DNA of 33,964 nucleotides. It comes from Campylobacterota bacterium (GTDB lineage: Bacteria; Campylobacterota; Campylobacteria; Campylobacterales; Sulfurovaceae). Position numbers and translations under genes: made by a program. Under the pieces are notes generated by a model, which was not told the DNA's origin, searched no databases, and was given only the letters and a program-made list of their open reading frames with translations. The DNA is taken from positions 1-33,964 of the forward strand of contig JAADFE010000053.1 in the NCBI GenBank assembly GCA_013153055.1. The letters run 5' to 3'. Shown here piece after piece: positions 10,247 to 20,180 of this stretch. The number at the start of each line of letters is the position of its first letter. The first letter of the stretch is position 1.

Positions 10247-10342
10247 ATGAAAGATATGAAAATGGAGGTTTTAAGTTTATCAAAGGAGAATGTTAATAAA
10301 ATTGTTTTACAAAGGAGTGTATTAATCTCATATCTTTCTTAA
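10247..10342 (+). CDS. Possible small protein (31 aa)
   Basis: aggaggagattattATG: strong Shine-Dalgarno; frame MKDMKMEVLSLSKENVNKIVLQRSVLISYLS*. Not in the ORF track because of length. Confidence 0.3.
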   Translation: MKDMKMEVLSLSKENVNKIVLQRSVLISYLS

Positions 10343-10413
10343 TGTGCATTATACATATTCTTTGTAAATCAATAGACAATTAAAAGTTAATGGTAAGTTA
10401 ACGGGTACTCTTT

Positions 10414-11148
10414 TTAGTTCATATTTATTAAACGGCGAACTTTTTTGACCTCTTTTAGATTTGCTATATATTCAATAATTTCTGCTTTATCATCCATAAC
10501 TACTTCACCCCATGGACGAATAATAGCAGAGCTTTTTGCCATATCTTCATTGGCAGAGTTACATACCACTACAAAACATTGGTTCATAATAGCTAAAGCC
10601 CTAGATAAAACCTCCAGATGAGTTTTACGAGGTTTACCCCACATAGCAGGGATGAGAATAATATCCACATCTTCTAACTGTTTCCACAAATCTTTAAAGC
10701 GAAGTTCAAAGCAGATAATCAAACCGTATCTAATACCATTAATCTCAAAGGGTTGTATCATATTTTTATCCCCTGCTTTGAAATATTTATCTTCATTTCC
10801 TAGTTTAAATAGTTTGTATTTATTCTGTTTATATACTATCTTATGATTGTGAATAACAGTTGCTTGATTGAGACTGCTTCCCTTTTCATTCCTAATAATT
10901 GTAAAAACCAAAATCTGCTTATCAATGAGAGGTAAAATAGCATCTATAGCCTCATTGTAAAACTCTGCTGCTTTATCAAAATTTTCATAGTCATATCCTG
11001 TTAGATAAACCTCAGGTGCTATTATTAAGTCTTTGTCTAGGTTTGAGTTGATATATTTTATTAGTTTAGTTAAATTTTTTTGATATGAATTAGTTGTTTC
11101 TAGTTGTAGTAGTGCAATGCTATACTCTTGTTTTGATAAATATGACAT
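10414..11148 (-). CDS. Carbon-nitrogen hydrolase (nitrilase superfamily)
   Basis: APEVYLTGYD (Glu), KYKLFK (Lys), GLIICFELRF (Cys): the Glu-Lys-Cys signature of the family. Confidence 0.85.
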   Translation of the reverse strand: MSYLSKQEYSIALLQLETTNSYQKNLTKLIKYINSNLDKDLIIAPEVYLTGYDYENFDKAAEFYNEAIDAILPLIDKQILVFTIIRNEKGSSLNQATVIHNHKIVYKQNKYKLFKLGNEDKYFKAGDKNMIQPFEINGIRYGLIICFELRFKDLWKQLEDVDIILIPAMWGKPRKTHLEVLSRALAIMNQCFVVVCNSANEDMAKSSAIIRPWGEVVMDDKAEIIEYIANLKEVKKVRRLINMN

Positions 11149-11469
11149 ATATAATCCTGATTATGAAATTAGAAATAGATTATACAGTTTGATAGCTTCA
11201 TACTTTTCTAATCGAATAGGGGAAGATAATAATATGAATATGAAGCTATCTATGAGAATCAATTAGGGGAATAATTGAAGGAGATAGTTATGACTCTCAT
11301 GGCAGAAGTATAACAACAGAAAGTGTTAAAATCGTGAATATATCAAAAAAACAATAAAAACATAACTTAATAATAAAATTTAAATTATAAATTAAGTTTT
11401 AAAATGTTAAAATTAAACATAATTTAACCAAATAGGTTTTAATATATTGTTAAACAAGGAGGTTACAAA

Positions 11470-12327
11470 ATGTATTATGGTAAACAAAATAGTTTTAATA
11501 GTGACTATTATAATGCTTATGAGAATAGTTCTTATAGATATCAGGATGGAAAAAGTTATTTAACATTGATTTTAAAAATTTTATTGATTTTACTTTTTTT
11601 GGGATTGTTATTTTTTGGTTTTATATTTATTTCAAATAAAACTACATTTATAGAAAGTATCTTAACAGAAAAAAAAGTAGAAACAAAAGATGATAGAGCC
11701 AACGAGATAAAAAAAATGAGTTCTCAAACTCTTTCAACAACAGATAGTTCTGTTGTTTCTACATCACAAGTTAATTTGACACAAGATGATATCGCTAATA
11801 TTGTAGCTATTGTTTTACATAAATTGGATACAGATGATAGTCAAAAAAATGGTGTTAATAATAGTGATGATGCTTATACAAAAGAGTTATTATCTCATGA
11901 TGTGGATAGACTTACTGGAGATAAGCCTACATTAGTAGTCAATGATGTAAATATGAAAAAAGTAGTAAAAGATAATCAAGAATCTGCTCATACCAACCAC
12001 TACAACAAAGTTGTGATTAATAGACCAAAGGAGGAACAATATACAAATGATACATTATATAAGTTATCTATAGAGTTGAGTGCAATAAATGAAGATAGTA
12101 ATATCTCTTCATCAAGTAGCTATACTCAGGAGATAAGTAAAGAGATAGCTGTTCGTTCTAATGAGATGAGAATTATTGTTGTAAAAGAAGGAGATACTCT
12201 ATCTAAAATAGCAAAAAGAGCGTATGGAAATTATGATGATTATGTTAAGATATTTGATGCCAACCCTGAAATCATCAAAAATCCTAATGAAATTTATGTA
12301 GGACAGAAGCTTCGTATTCCTTTATAA
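11470..12327 (+). CDS. Membrane-anchored LysM domain protein
   Basis: TM segment near the N-terminus; C-terminal VVKEGDTLSKIAKRAYGNYDDYVKIFDANPEIIKNPNEIYVGQKLRIPL is a LysM domain; RBS caaggaggt. Confidence 0.9.
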   Translation: MYYGKQNSFNSDYYNAYENSSYRYQDGKSYLTLILKILLILLFLGLLFFGFIFISNKTTFIESILTEKKVETKDDRANEIKKMSSQTLSTTDSSVVSTSQVNLTQDDIANIVAIVLHKLDTDDSQKNGVNNSDDAYTKELLSHDVDRLTGDKPTLVVNDVNMKKVVKDNQESAHTNHYNKVVINRPKEEQYTNDTLYKLSIELSAINEDSNISSSSSYTQEISKEIAVRSNEMRIIVVKEGDTLSKIAKRAYGNYDDYVKIFDANPEIIKNPNEIYVGQKLRIPL

Positions 12328-12358
12328 TACTCTGTCTAACTCTTAGCTCTACAAGAAG

Positions 12359-12383
12359 AAGAGGATTACTCTCCCTCTTTTTT
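12359..12383 (+). terminator. Candidate Rho-independent terminator downstream of the LysM gene
   Basis: aagagg(12359-12364)-attactctc-cctctt(12374-12379) followed by a T run; overlaps the 3' end of the convergent gene. Confidence 0.4.
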
Positions 12384-13337
12384 AGTTTGATTTTCTTCTC
12401 TTCTCTTTTTTATATCTTCATAGTGTTTATGCTCTTCGATTTTTCTAAGTCTCTGTCTCTCTGTAAGTCTTAGTCTATCTTTTAGAGCTTTCATTGCAGG
12501 TTTTCTATTTGGTGCAATTTTTTTACATTTAAAAGATACTACTATATGGTTATTGTCTTTGTCTTTTTCAAAAAATATGATTTTGATAGCTTCATCTTCA
12601 TATTTTATATTTCTAATTTGAGAATAGTAATATTCATGACATTCACCTGCTAATTTTAGATGAGCACATTTTTTAACTTCAGGAGCTTTTACTGGGTCTA
12701 ATAGATTAAAAGGTGTAGCTCCCTTACATATACTAAAGTACTCTCTCGACAAAATCAAAAATTCTAGTTTTCTAGTTTTGATGATAGGTTTCTTTTTTGG
12801 ATTTTTTTCAAAAAGAGGATAATCAAATTTAGTTATATCAACAGGAAATTTGAATATCTGAGGTTCTGTGTCAAATTCACCATCTTTTTTAGAAAATACT
12901 TGTATATTATCTCCATCAAATGTAATCTCTTTTTTGATATTATCTTCAATAGATTGTTCAAAATCTGTTAATCTTTTTTTTGCCTCTTCAGGAAACCATT
13001 TATAGCTTTTTCTAGCAAATATTAAAAATGGTATATATAATAGAGTAAAAAATACACTAGCTAAAACCCACCAAAAAGTTCCAAATGCTATGCCCAAAAG
13101 TATCATAAAAATAACCCATATAGATATCCAAACAAACCTCATAGGATTGGACCAGAAGAAGTAGTACCAATTATCTTTGAGTTCCTTTAATCTCACTCTA
13201 TCACACTCTAGCTTGTTACTAGTGGAAGTCTTTTTAGCTCCAAAAATGACTTTGAATTTTAAACTGAAAAATACAAAGAGAGCTATTGTGGATATAATTA
13301 CTAATATAATTATCAGAATATTCATGCTTAACCCCAA
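12366..13337 (-). CDS. Hypothetical multi-pass membrane protein with a charged C-terminus
   Basis: Hydrophobic segments MNILIIILVIISTIALFVFFSL and FVWISIWVIFMILLGIAFGTFWWVLASVFFTLLYIPFLIF; full ORF. Confidence 0.75.
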   Translation of the reverse strand: MGLSMNILIIILVIISTIALFVFFSLKFKVIFGAKKTSTSNKLECDRVRLKELKDNWYYFFWSNPMRFVWISIWVIFMILLGIAFGTFWWVLASVFFTLLYIPFLIFARKSYKWFPEEAKKRLTDFEQSIEDNIKKEITFDGDNIQVFSKKDGEFDTEPQIFKFPVDITKFDYPLFEKNPKKKPIIKTRKLEFLILSREYFSICKGATPFNLLDPVKAPEVKKCAHLKLAGECHEYYYSQIRNIKYEDEAIKIIFFEKDKDNNHIVVSFKCKKIAPNRKPAMKALKDRLRLTERQRLRKIEEHKHYEDIKKRREENQTKKEGE

Positions 13338-13482
13338 TTTTTAATGAAGTATAACAAAAAATAGGTTAACAACGAACTTATAAATAAAATAAAAATAAAA
13401 TCTAAACTTTTTTAAAGTTTTAAGTACTTAATATATTTTTCGATACAATTCCAAAATTTAATTTCTATAGGGTGTTTGTATA

Positions 13483-15702
13483 ATGAAAAATCTAATTATC
13501 GTTGAGTCCCCAGCAAAAGCTAGAACCATAAGTAACTTTTTGGGCAAAGATTATAAAGTTGTTGCTTCAAAAGGGCATATTCGTGATTTACCAAAAAGCT
13601 CATTTGGTATTACTATTGAAGAGGATGGTACATTCACTCCAAAATATTCAATCCCTAGAGAGGTTAACCCTACAGTCAAAGAGTTAAAGAAACTCGCAAA
13701 AGATGCAGAGACTATATATATCGCAACTGATGAGGATAGAGAGGGTGAGGCTATTGGATATCATATAGCTATGGCTATAAAAAAAGAGCCAACAGCTCTA
13801 CCTAGAATTGTATTTCATGAGATAACCAAGAGTGCTATCAAACATGCACTTGAAAATCCAAGAGCTATAGATATGAATTCAGTAAATGCACAACAAGCAA
13901 GAAGATTGCTAGATAGAATAGTAGGATATAAGCTATCTCCTCTATTAGCTAGTAAAATCCAAAAAGGACTTAGTGCAGGTAGAGTTCAAAGTTCTGCTCT
14001 AAAAATTGTGGTAGATAGAGAAAGAGAGATACAAGCGTTTAAACCCCAAGAGTATTGGAGTATAGATGCTATTTTCCAGAAGAGTATAGAGTCATCTCTT
14101 TTTGAGTTTGATGGGCAAAAGATAGGAAAGCTAACTATCAAAAATGAGAAGATGGCTACAGAGATTGTCCAATCAGCAACAAAAGAGAGTTTTGTAGTCG
14201 ATTCATTAGAAAAAAGAGATAGAAAAACAAAAACTCCACCACCATTTATGACTTCAACTTTGCAACAGTCAGCATCGACTCAACTAGGTTTTTCTCCTAA
14301 AAAAACTATGATGATAGCCCAAAAACTATACGAGGGTGTCAAAACCAACAAAGGTAATATGGGGGTTATAACCTATATGAGAACAGATAGTCTCAACTTG
14401 GCAAAAGAGGCATTAGAGGGTGCTAGAGAGTATATTTTGAGTAATTTTGGAGATGAGTATCTACCAGAGAAACCAAAATACTATAGTAGCAAAGCAAAAG
14501 GGGCTCAAGAGGCTCATGAAGCTATTCGTCCTACTATGATAGATTTTACACCTATGGTTGCAAAAGATTATCTAAGTGCAGATGAGTTTAAACTATATCG
14601 ATTGATATATAACCGTTTTTTGGCTTGTCAAATGAGTGATGCTAGAATGGAGTCTCAGACTATTATATTTAGAGGTGATAGAACACTTTTTAAAGCTAGT
14701 GGAAGAAAACTTCTTTTTGATGGATTTTATAAAGTGCTAGGTTATAATGAAAAAGATAGACTCCTACCAACTCTCAAAAAAGGACAGAGTGTATCACTAG
14801 ATGATATAAAATTCAAACAACACTTTACCGAACCACCTGCTAGATATAATGAGGCTAGTTTGATTAAAAAGTTGGAGTCTTTGGGGATTGGACGACCTAG
14901 TACATATGCACCAACTATTACTATCTTGCAAAATAGAAAGTATATAGAGATAGAGAAAAAGAGGATAAAACCTACAGAGATAGCATTTACTGTTATAGAG
15001 ATGCTTGAAGAGCATTTTGCAGAGATTGTTGATAGCTCATTTACATCTAAAATGGAAGCTGAACTAGATGAGATAGGAGAGGGTAAATTAGATTGGCAAA
15101 AGGTTTTAGCTGATTTTTATGCTCCATTTATGCAAAAAATTACAGATGGTAAAAAGAGCATCAAAAGTAAAAAGATGGCAATCCCAACAGGTGAGATGTG
15201 TCCAAAGTGTGGTAGTGAACTTCTCAGAAGAAAAGGTAGATATGGAGAGTTTATAGCATGTAGTAACTTTCCAAAATGTAAATATACAACTGATTTAGAA
15301 GGAAATGCCCCACCAGAACCCCAAAAGACAGATATCAAATGTGATAAGTGTGGAGAGCCTATGGTTATAAAAGATAGCCGTAGAGGTAAATTTCTAGCAT
15401 GTTCAGCATATCCAAAATGTAAAAATGCAAAACCTCTAGTTCCACCAAAAGAGTTGAAAGTTCCATGTCCAAAATGTGGTTCAAAGATTTTAGAAAAAGA
15501 GGGTAAAAGAGGCAAGTTCTATGGATGTTCTAACTATCCAAAGTGTAGATTTATCTCCAATGGAGAACCACAAGAGTGGAAATGTCCAACTTGTGGTGGA
15601 ATGGTTGTTCACAAGGTTCTAAAAAGTGGTCAATTCTATGAGTGTATAGAAAAAGATTGTAAATATAAAGAACCTGTACCAGAGGATAAGCTTAAAAAAT
15701 AG
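13483..15702 (+). CDS. topA: DNA topoisomerase I
   Basis: MKNLIIVESPAKARTISNFLGKDYKVVASKGHIRDLP; YMRTDS active site; C-terminal C4 zinc-finger repeats (CPKCGSELLRRKGRYGEFIACSNFPKC etc.). Confidence 0.97.
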   Translation: MKNLIIVESPAKARTISNFLGKDYKVVASKGHIRDLPKSSFGITIEEDGTFTPKYSIPREVNPTVKELKKLAKDAETIYIATDEDREGEAIGYHIAMAIKKEPTALPRIVFHEITKSAIKHALENPRAIDMNSVNAQQARRLLDRIVGYKLSPLLASKIQKGLSAGRVQSSALKIVVDREREIQAFKPQEYWSIDAIFQKSIESSLFEFDGQKIGKLTIKNEKMATEIVQSATKESFVVDSLEKRDRKTKTPPPFMTSTLQQSASTQLGFSPKKTMMIAQKLYEGVKTNKGNMGVITYMRTDSLNLAKEALEGAREYILSNFGDEYLPEKPKYYSSKAKGAQEAHEAIRPTMIDFTPMVAKDYLSADEFKLYRLIYNRFLACQMSDARMESQTIIFRGDRTLFKASGRKLLFDGFYKVLGYNEKDRLLPTLKKGQSVSLDDIKFKQHFTEPPARYNEASLIKKLESLGIGRPSTYAPTITILQNRKYIEIEKKRIKPTEIAFTVIEMLEEHFAEIVDSSFTSKMEAELDEIGEGKLDWQKVLADFYAPFMQKITDGKKSIKSKKMAIPTGEMCPKCGSELLRRKGRYGEFIACSNFPKCKYTTDLEGNAPPEPQKTDIKCDKCGEPMVIKDSRRGKFLACSAYPKCKNAKPLVPPKELKVPCPKCGSKILEKEGKRGKFYGCSNYPKCRFISNGEPQEWKCPTCGGMVVHKVLKSGQFYECIEKDCKYKEPVPEDKLKK

Positions 15703-15725
15703 ATAGAAGGGGAGTTACCTTCTAT
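15703..15725. terminator. Hairpin between convergent topA and tlpA-like genes
   Basis: atagaagg (15703-15710) / ccttctat (15718-15725), 7-nt loop, located at both stop codons. Confidence 0.5.
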
Positions 15726-16333
15726 TTAGTCAAGGTTGTATAAGCCATTTCAAGTTGCTGTTTATTAACTCCACCTACATGAACAATTTTGACTACACTT
15801 TGTTTATTTACTCCAAGGATAAAAGGAATAGCACCATTCCAATTTGCTTGTCTTTGGATATAGTTTACAAAGTTTATACCATTGTCAAGAGTAATTAGAT
15901 TATAATTTATTTCTTGTATTTTTGCAAATTCTTTCAATTGGTCACTGCTAAGACCTTGTACTTCAAATGCAACGATGGCTAAATCTTTATGTTCTTTGGT
16001 AAGTTCAATTAACTCTGGTATCTCTCTTAGGCATGGAGGACATCTATGTCCAAAAAATATTACAAATATTGGTCTATTTTTAAACTCTTCAAATTCTAAT
16101 TTAGCATTTCTTTCTGCTAGATGTAGCTCTTTTCCTTCTATAGTAGTTATAGTGAACTTAGTAGCTTGTGCTATTTGAGAGACTTTCTCTTCTGCAGATT
16201 TGTTCTCTTTTGTTTTTGTATCTTTTACTTCTGTTTCCTGTTTTATTTGAGTCTGTGTAGTACTGTTTTCTTTTTTATCACATCCTGAAAATAGAAATAG
16301 CATGGTTAATATGGTAATTGTAATTTTATACAT
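15722..16333 (-). CDS. TlpA-like thioredoxin-fold lipoprotein
   Basis: Lipobox-like LFLFSGC; FGHRCPPCLREIPELIEL (CPPC motif) typical of TlpA/ResA-like proteins. Confidence 0.88.
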   Translation of the reverse strand: MYKITITILTMLFLFSGCDKKENSTTQTQIKQETEVKDTKTKENKSAEEKVSQIAQATKFTITTIEGKELHLAERNAKLEFEEFKNRPIFVIFFGHRCPPCLREIPELIELTKEHKDLAIVAFEVQGLSSDQLKEFAKIQEINYNLITLDNGINFVNYIQRQANWNGAIPFILGVNKQSVVKIVHVGGVNKQQLEMAYTTLTK

Positions 16334-16406
16334 AATCAGTTGTTCTCCTTTTTTTCAAAAGGCATTATAACACTTTTTTGGTAAAATATCATCGCAAGGA
16401 TAGATA

Positions 16407-17501
16407 ATGGACGCTTATGAATATAGTGAATTAATAAAAACACTTAAATTAAAACTTGAAAATATAAAAAATATTGTTAAACCAGATGAGATAGAAGCTA
16501 GACTAAAAGAGATAGAAAAGATACAACAAGAACCAAGCTTTTGGGAAGATGCTCAAAAAGCCTCTAAGGTATCTCAAGAAAAAACAAAAAAAGAGAGAAT
16601 ACTATCAAAATATAAAGAGGCTTATAACTCTGTTATGGATGCTAGTGATTTTTTTGATATGGCACAACTAGAGGGAGATGAAGAGTCATTAGAGATGTTA
16701 TATGAGGATGCTCAAAACCTAGAAGACCGTATTACAAAGTTGGAAGTAGAGATGATGTTAAGTGGTGAACATGATAGCAATAATGCTATTGTCACTATAC
16801 ACCCTGGAGCTGGTGGAACAGAGTCTCAAGACTGGGCTAGTATGCTATATAGAATGTATCTAAGATGGGCTGAGAGAAAAGGCTTTAAAGTAGAAGAGCT
16901 TGATTATCAAGCAGGAGATGAGGCTGGGATAAAGGATGTCAGTTTTATTATCAAAGGTGAGAATGCTTATGGTTATCTCAAAGTAGAAAATGGGATACAT
17001 AGATTGGTTCGTATATCTCCATTTGATAGTAATGCCAAACGACATACATCTTTTAGTTCAGTTATGGTCTCACCAGAGGTTGATGATGATATAGATATAG
17101 AGATAGAAGATAAAGATATCAGAATTGATACCTATAGAGCTAGTGGTGCAGGTGGACAGCATGTCAATAAAACAGAGAGTGCTATTAGGATTACTCATAT
17201 TCCAACTAATATAGTAGTGCAGTGTCAAAATGATAGGTCTCAGCATAAAAACAAGGCTACGGCTATGAAGATGCTAAAATCTAGGCTTTATGAGTATGAG
17301 TTGGAGAAACAACAGGCAAAAATAGATGGAGTCCAAAAGAGTGATATAGGTTGGGGACATCAAATCCGTTCATATGTATTAGCCCCTTATCAACAGGTAA
17401 AAGATACTAGAAGTAATCAAGCTTTTTCTAATGTGGATGCTATATTAGATGGGGATTTAGATAAGCTTATAGAGGGTGTATTGATAGCTATGATAAAATG
17501 A
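16407..17501 (+). CDS. prfB: Peptide chain release factor 2
   Basis: GAGGQHVN (GGQ), RISPFDSN (SPF tripeptide), [11 protein letters not shown] and [14 protein letters not shown]; continuous frame without frameshift. Confidence 0.96.
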   Translation: MDAYEYSELIKTLKLKLENIKNIVKPDEIEARLKEIEKIQQEPSFWEDAQKASKVSQEKTKKERILSKYKEAYNSVMDASDFFDMAQLEGDEESLEMLYEDAQNLEDRITKLEVEMMLSGEHDSNNAIVTIHPGAGGTESQDWASMLYRMYLRWAERKGFKVEELDYQAGDEAGIKDVSFIIKGENAYGYLKVENGIHRLVRISPFDSNAKRHTSFSSVMVSPEVDDDIDIEIEDKDIRIDTYRASGAGGQHVNKTESAIRITHIPTNIVVQCQNDRSQHKNKATAMKMLKSRLYEYELEKQQAKIDGVQKSDIGWGHQIRSYVLAPYQQVKDTRSNQAFSNVDAILDGDLDKLIEGVLIAMIK

Positions 17502-17572
17502 TTTTATCACAATAATTACACAAAAATATTTTATAATGTATAATTAAGTCATGTTATTAAAAAAGGACTAAA

Positions 17573-17887
17573 ATGACAAGTTTTAGAAAATTGATACCTG
17601 TGGTTTGTTTGGGGATATCGTTGACAACTTCTGTATCTTTTGCAGATATAATAAAAGGTCAAAAAATTTATACCAAGAAGCTAAAACCTTCTTGTGGTAT
17701 TAATGGTGGAAGATTTGCAGCCAAACACACTCAAGAAGAGTGGGATAAGATTTATAATATGGGAAAAATGAGTGACGAAATTTCTAAAATTTGTCATGGT
17801 GTTAAATTGGAGAACTCTTTGATTAAACATGTTCATGATTTTGTTAAAAAATATGCAAGTGATTCTGGAAATGTCCCTGCTTGTTAA
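17573..17887 (+). CDS. Small secreted protein, cytochrome c-like N-terminal pattern but no CxxCH (paralog 1)
   Basis: Signal peptide; KGQKIYTKKLKPSCGINGGRFAAKHTQEEWDKIYNMGKMSDEISKICHG; close paralog directly downstream. Confidence 0.8.
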   Translation: MTSFRKLIPVVCLGISLTTSVSFADIIKGQKIYTKKLKPSCGINGGRFAAKHTQEEWDKIYNMGKMSDEISKICHGVKLENSLIKHVHDFVKKYASDSGNVPAC

Positions 17888-17957
17888 TATTTATTTGATT
17901 TAAAACTATTATTCACAATAGTTACACGATTTATAATTATACTTCATTATTATAATA

Positions 17958-18269
17958 ATGAAGGATAAAATAATGAAAAAGCTATTTAATATAACTATAT
18001 CTACTCTATTGGGTTTAACCCTTGTGACAACAACTATATCTGCTGATGTAACCAAAGGCGAAAAGATATACAATCAAAAATTAATCTCAAAATGTGGTAT
18101 TTCTGGTAAAAAATTTGCATCAAAACATTCTCAGGATGAGTGGGAAGAGATACATGATGCAGGAAAATTAAATGATGAAATTAAAAAAATATGCCATGGT
18201 GCTACCATAGATGAAAAAAGTTTACCTCATATTTACGATTTTGCTTATGAAAATGCTAGTGATTCATAA
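17958..18269 (+). CDS. Small secreted protein, cytochrome c-like N-terminal pattern but no CxxCH (paralog 2)
   Basis: KGEKIYNQKLISKCGISGKKFASKHSQDEWEEIHDAGKLNDEIKKICHG. An in-frame ATG at 17973 (MKKLFNITIST...) is an alternative start. Confidence 0.8.
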   Translation: MKDKIMKKLFNITISTLLGLTLVTTTISADVTKGEKIYNQKLISKCGISGKKFASKHSQDEWEEIHDAGKLNDEIKKICHGATIDEKSLPHIYDFAYENASDS

Positions 18270-18449
18270 ATAAAATGTTTTTTATTCAAATATATATATG
18301 ACAAGAATGAATTGTTTTTATAAAGTTTCCTACTTTTAAAATATAATTGTTACTTATATTTATTTATTTTATATTTTTTCTTCTTTTTAAGTAAAAAAGT
18401 AATTTTTATATATTAGACTCTAATTAGAACTTACTTCTAAGGAGAAAAG

Positions 18450-20045
18450 ATGAAAAAAATAGTAGGACTTTCTATTATCTCAGCAACTATACTTATAGCT
18501 GGTGGTGATATTACGAATATGGATAACAGGTATGATGATGGTTTAAGAGCAGAGATTGAAGCTTTAAAAGCAGAAGTAGCAGAATTAAAAAAAATTACTA
18601 CTCAAAAAAGTCAAAAAAATAGTAATTCAAAATTAGAAAAGAAGATAGAGAGGCTTTCAAAAAGACTAAATGAGGTAAAAGCTCATGATGCAAAAGATAA
18701 TATTAAATGGGGCGTAGATTTTAGAACATCTGTCGATAATATCTCTTATACAATGGGTGATGGAAGTGAGAGAGAGAACAAAGACCTATATTCAAATAGA
18801 TTATGGTTAAATATGAGATATAAGCCATCCGATAATGTTGTATTTAAAGGACAATTAGCATATAACAAAGCTTATGGTGCTAGTATGCCAGATAATGGTG
18901 GAAGTACATTTCAGAGAGGTTTCTCTTCTGGATTTGATACTTTTGATTGGGTAATTAATGAAAATTTAACAGATGACACTATCAAACTTAGACAAGCATA
19001 TTGGTTATATCTTGGTAACGATTTTTTAGGTACAGGTTTAAGTTGGACTGCTAGTGTAGGAAGAAGACCATCAACTACTGGTTTTTTAGCTAATTTAAGA
19101 GAAGATGATATAGCACAATCTCCACTTGGGCATCTAATTGATGTTGAGTTTGATGGTGCAAGTTCTAAAATTGAGTTAGAAGATGTTACCGATATAGAGG
19201 GGATGGCATTTAAAGTTTGTCTGGGACAAGGTGCAACAAATGCTGTTGCTAGATTTGATGGTACTGGAGACCAAGCATCATATGCTGGAGCTTCTGATGT
19301 AGCCAAAGATATTAGGTTAGCAGGATTTATATTTACACCATATGATGATAATCAGTTTACAGTAAAAACAACAGCTTACAAAGCATTTAATGTTCCAGGA
19401 TTTCAACAAGATTTTACAAGTGACCCAACTGGACGAACAATGAAGTTTGATACTACTGGTGATATGTTAGGAGCAGGTATATCTTTACTTGTTAATGGTC
19501 TAACTGATGATATGGATGAGTCTGAATTTTTATATGCTACTAAACTTTTTGCATCATTTGCTTGGAGCAAATCTAAGCCAGATGGAAATAGTCAGATGAT
19601 GGGTATGATGGGACCTAATGGAGTTATAGGAGCATCACCAGGAGAAGATAAAACAGGTACATCATATTGGGTAGGAGCTCAAGTTCCTGTTAGCTATTTT
19701 GGTGGTAAACTAGGAGCTGAATACAATCATGGTAGCCAATATTGGAGACCTTTTACTTATGGTGAAGATACAATGATTGGTTCAAAATTGGCTACAAGAG
19801 GTAATGCTTTTGAAGTCTATTATACTCAACCTCTAGCAAAAGGGTTATCAGCTCAAATTAGATGGACAAAAATAGATTATGACTATACAGGTTCTCAAGG
19901 GTTCTTTGGAGCAGGTGGAGCACCTATTAAGATATCTGATTTAAAGGCAGGAGCAGCTTCTGGAGATGCTACATCTCAAGCTATGTTAGCAAGTACAATT
20001 GAAAAATCTCAAGATATTAGAGCTTATATTCGATATAGATTCTAA
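18450..20045 (+). CDS. Outer-membrane porin-like protein (DUF3373-like)
   Basis: Signal peptide, short coiled-coil (LRAEIEALKAEVAELKK), then beta-barrel-like sequence ending in IRAYIRYRF (terminal aromatic). Confidence 0.8.
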   Translation: MKKIVGLSIISATILIAGGDITNMDNRYDDGLRAEIEALKAEVAELKKITTQKSQKNSNSKLEKKIERLSKRLNEVKAHDAKDNIKWGVDFRTSVDNISYTMGDGSERENKDLYSNRLWLNMRYKPSDNVVFKGQLAYNKAYGASMPDNGGSTFQRGFSSGFDTFDWVINENLTDDTIKLRQAYWLYLGNDFLGTGLSWTASVGRRPSTTGFLANLREDDIAQSPLGHLIDVEFDGASSKIELEDVTDIEGMAFKVCLGQGATNAVARFDGTGDQASYAGASDVAKDIRLAGFIFTPYDDNQFTVKTTAYKAFNVPGFQQDFTSDPTGRTMKFDTTGDMLGAGISLLVNGLTDDMDESEFLYATKLFASFAWSKSKPDGNSQMMGMMGPNGVIGASPGEDKTGTSYWVGAQVPVSYFGGKLGAEYNHGSQYWRPFTYGEDTMIGSKLATRGNAFEVYYTQPLAKGLSAQIRWTKIDYDYTGSQGFFGAGGAPIKISDLKAGAASGDATSQAMLASTIEKSQDIRAYIRYRF

Positions 20046-20050
20046 TTGAT

Positions 20051-20085
20051 AAAAATGATGGATTAATTCTGTCATTTTTTTTCTT
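20051..20085 (+). terminator. Rho-independent terminator of the porin gene
   Basis: aaaaatgatgga / tctgtcattttt (20051-20062 with 20068-20079, two G-T pairs), loop ttaat, then T-rich tail. Confidence 0.85.
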
Positions 20086-20180
20086 CTTTATTATTTAAAG
20101 CTAAAATTAAACTCTAATATTTATATAATTTATGTTATCCTATTAATAATAATATTTTTATTTTTTAATCTGGGAGAGTT

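Noticed and set aside
15117-15515. 132-aa minus-strand ORF antisense to topA
   Set aside because: Lies opposite the Cys/Lys-rich zinc-finger repeats of topA; codon composition of the repeats produces an open antisense frame. No RBS or family resemblance.
16407-16500. Possible programmed +1 frameshift in prfB
   Set aside because: The N-terminal region is continuous in a single frame with no internal UGA, so the autoregulatory frameshift known from E. coli prfB is absent here; this occurs in many lineages and is not novel.
18911-19306. 131-aa minus-strand ORF antisense to the porin gene
   Set aside because: Entirely inside a well-supported CDS and without recognisable features.
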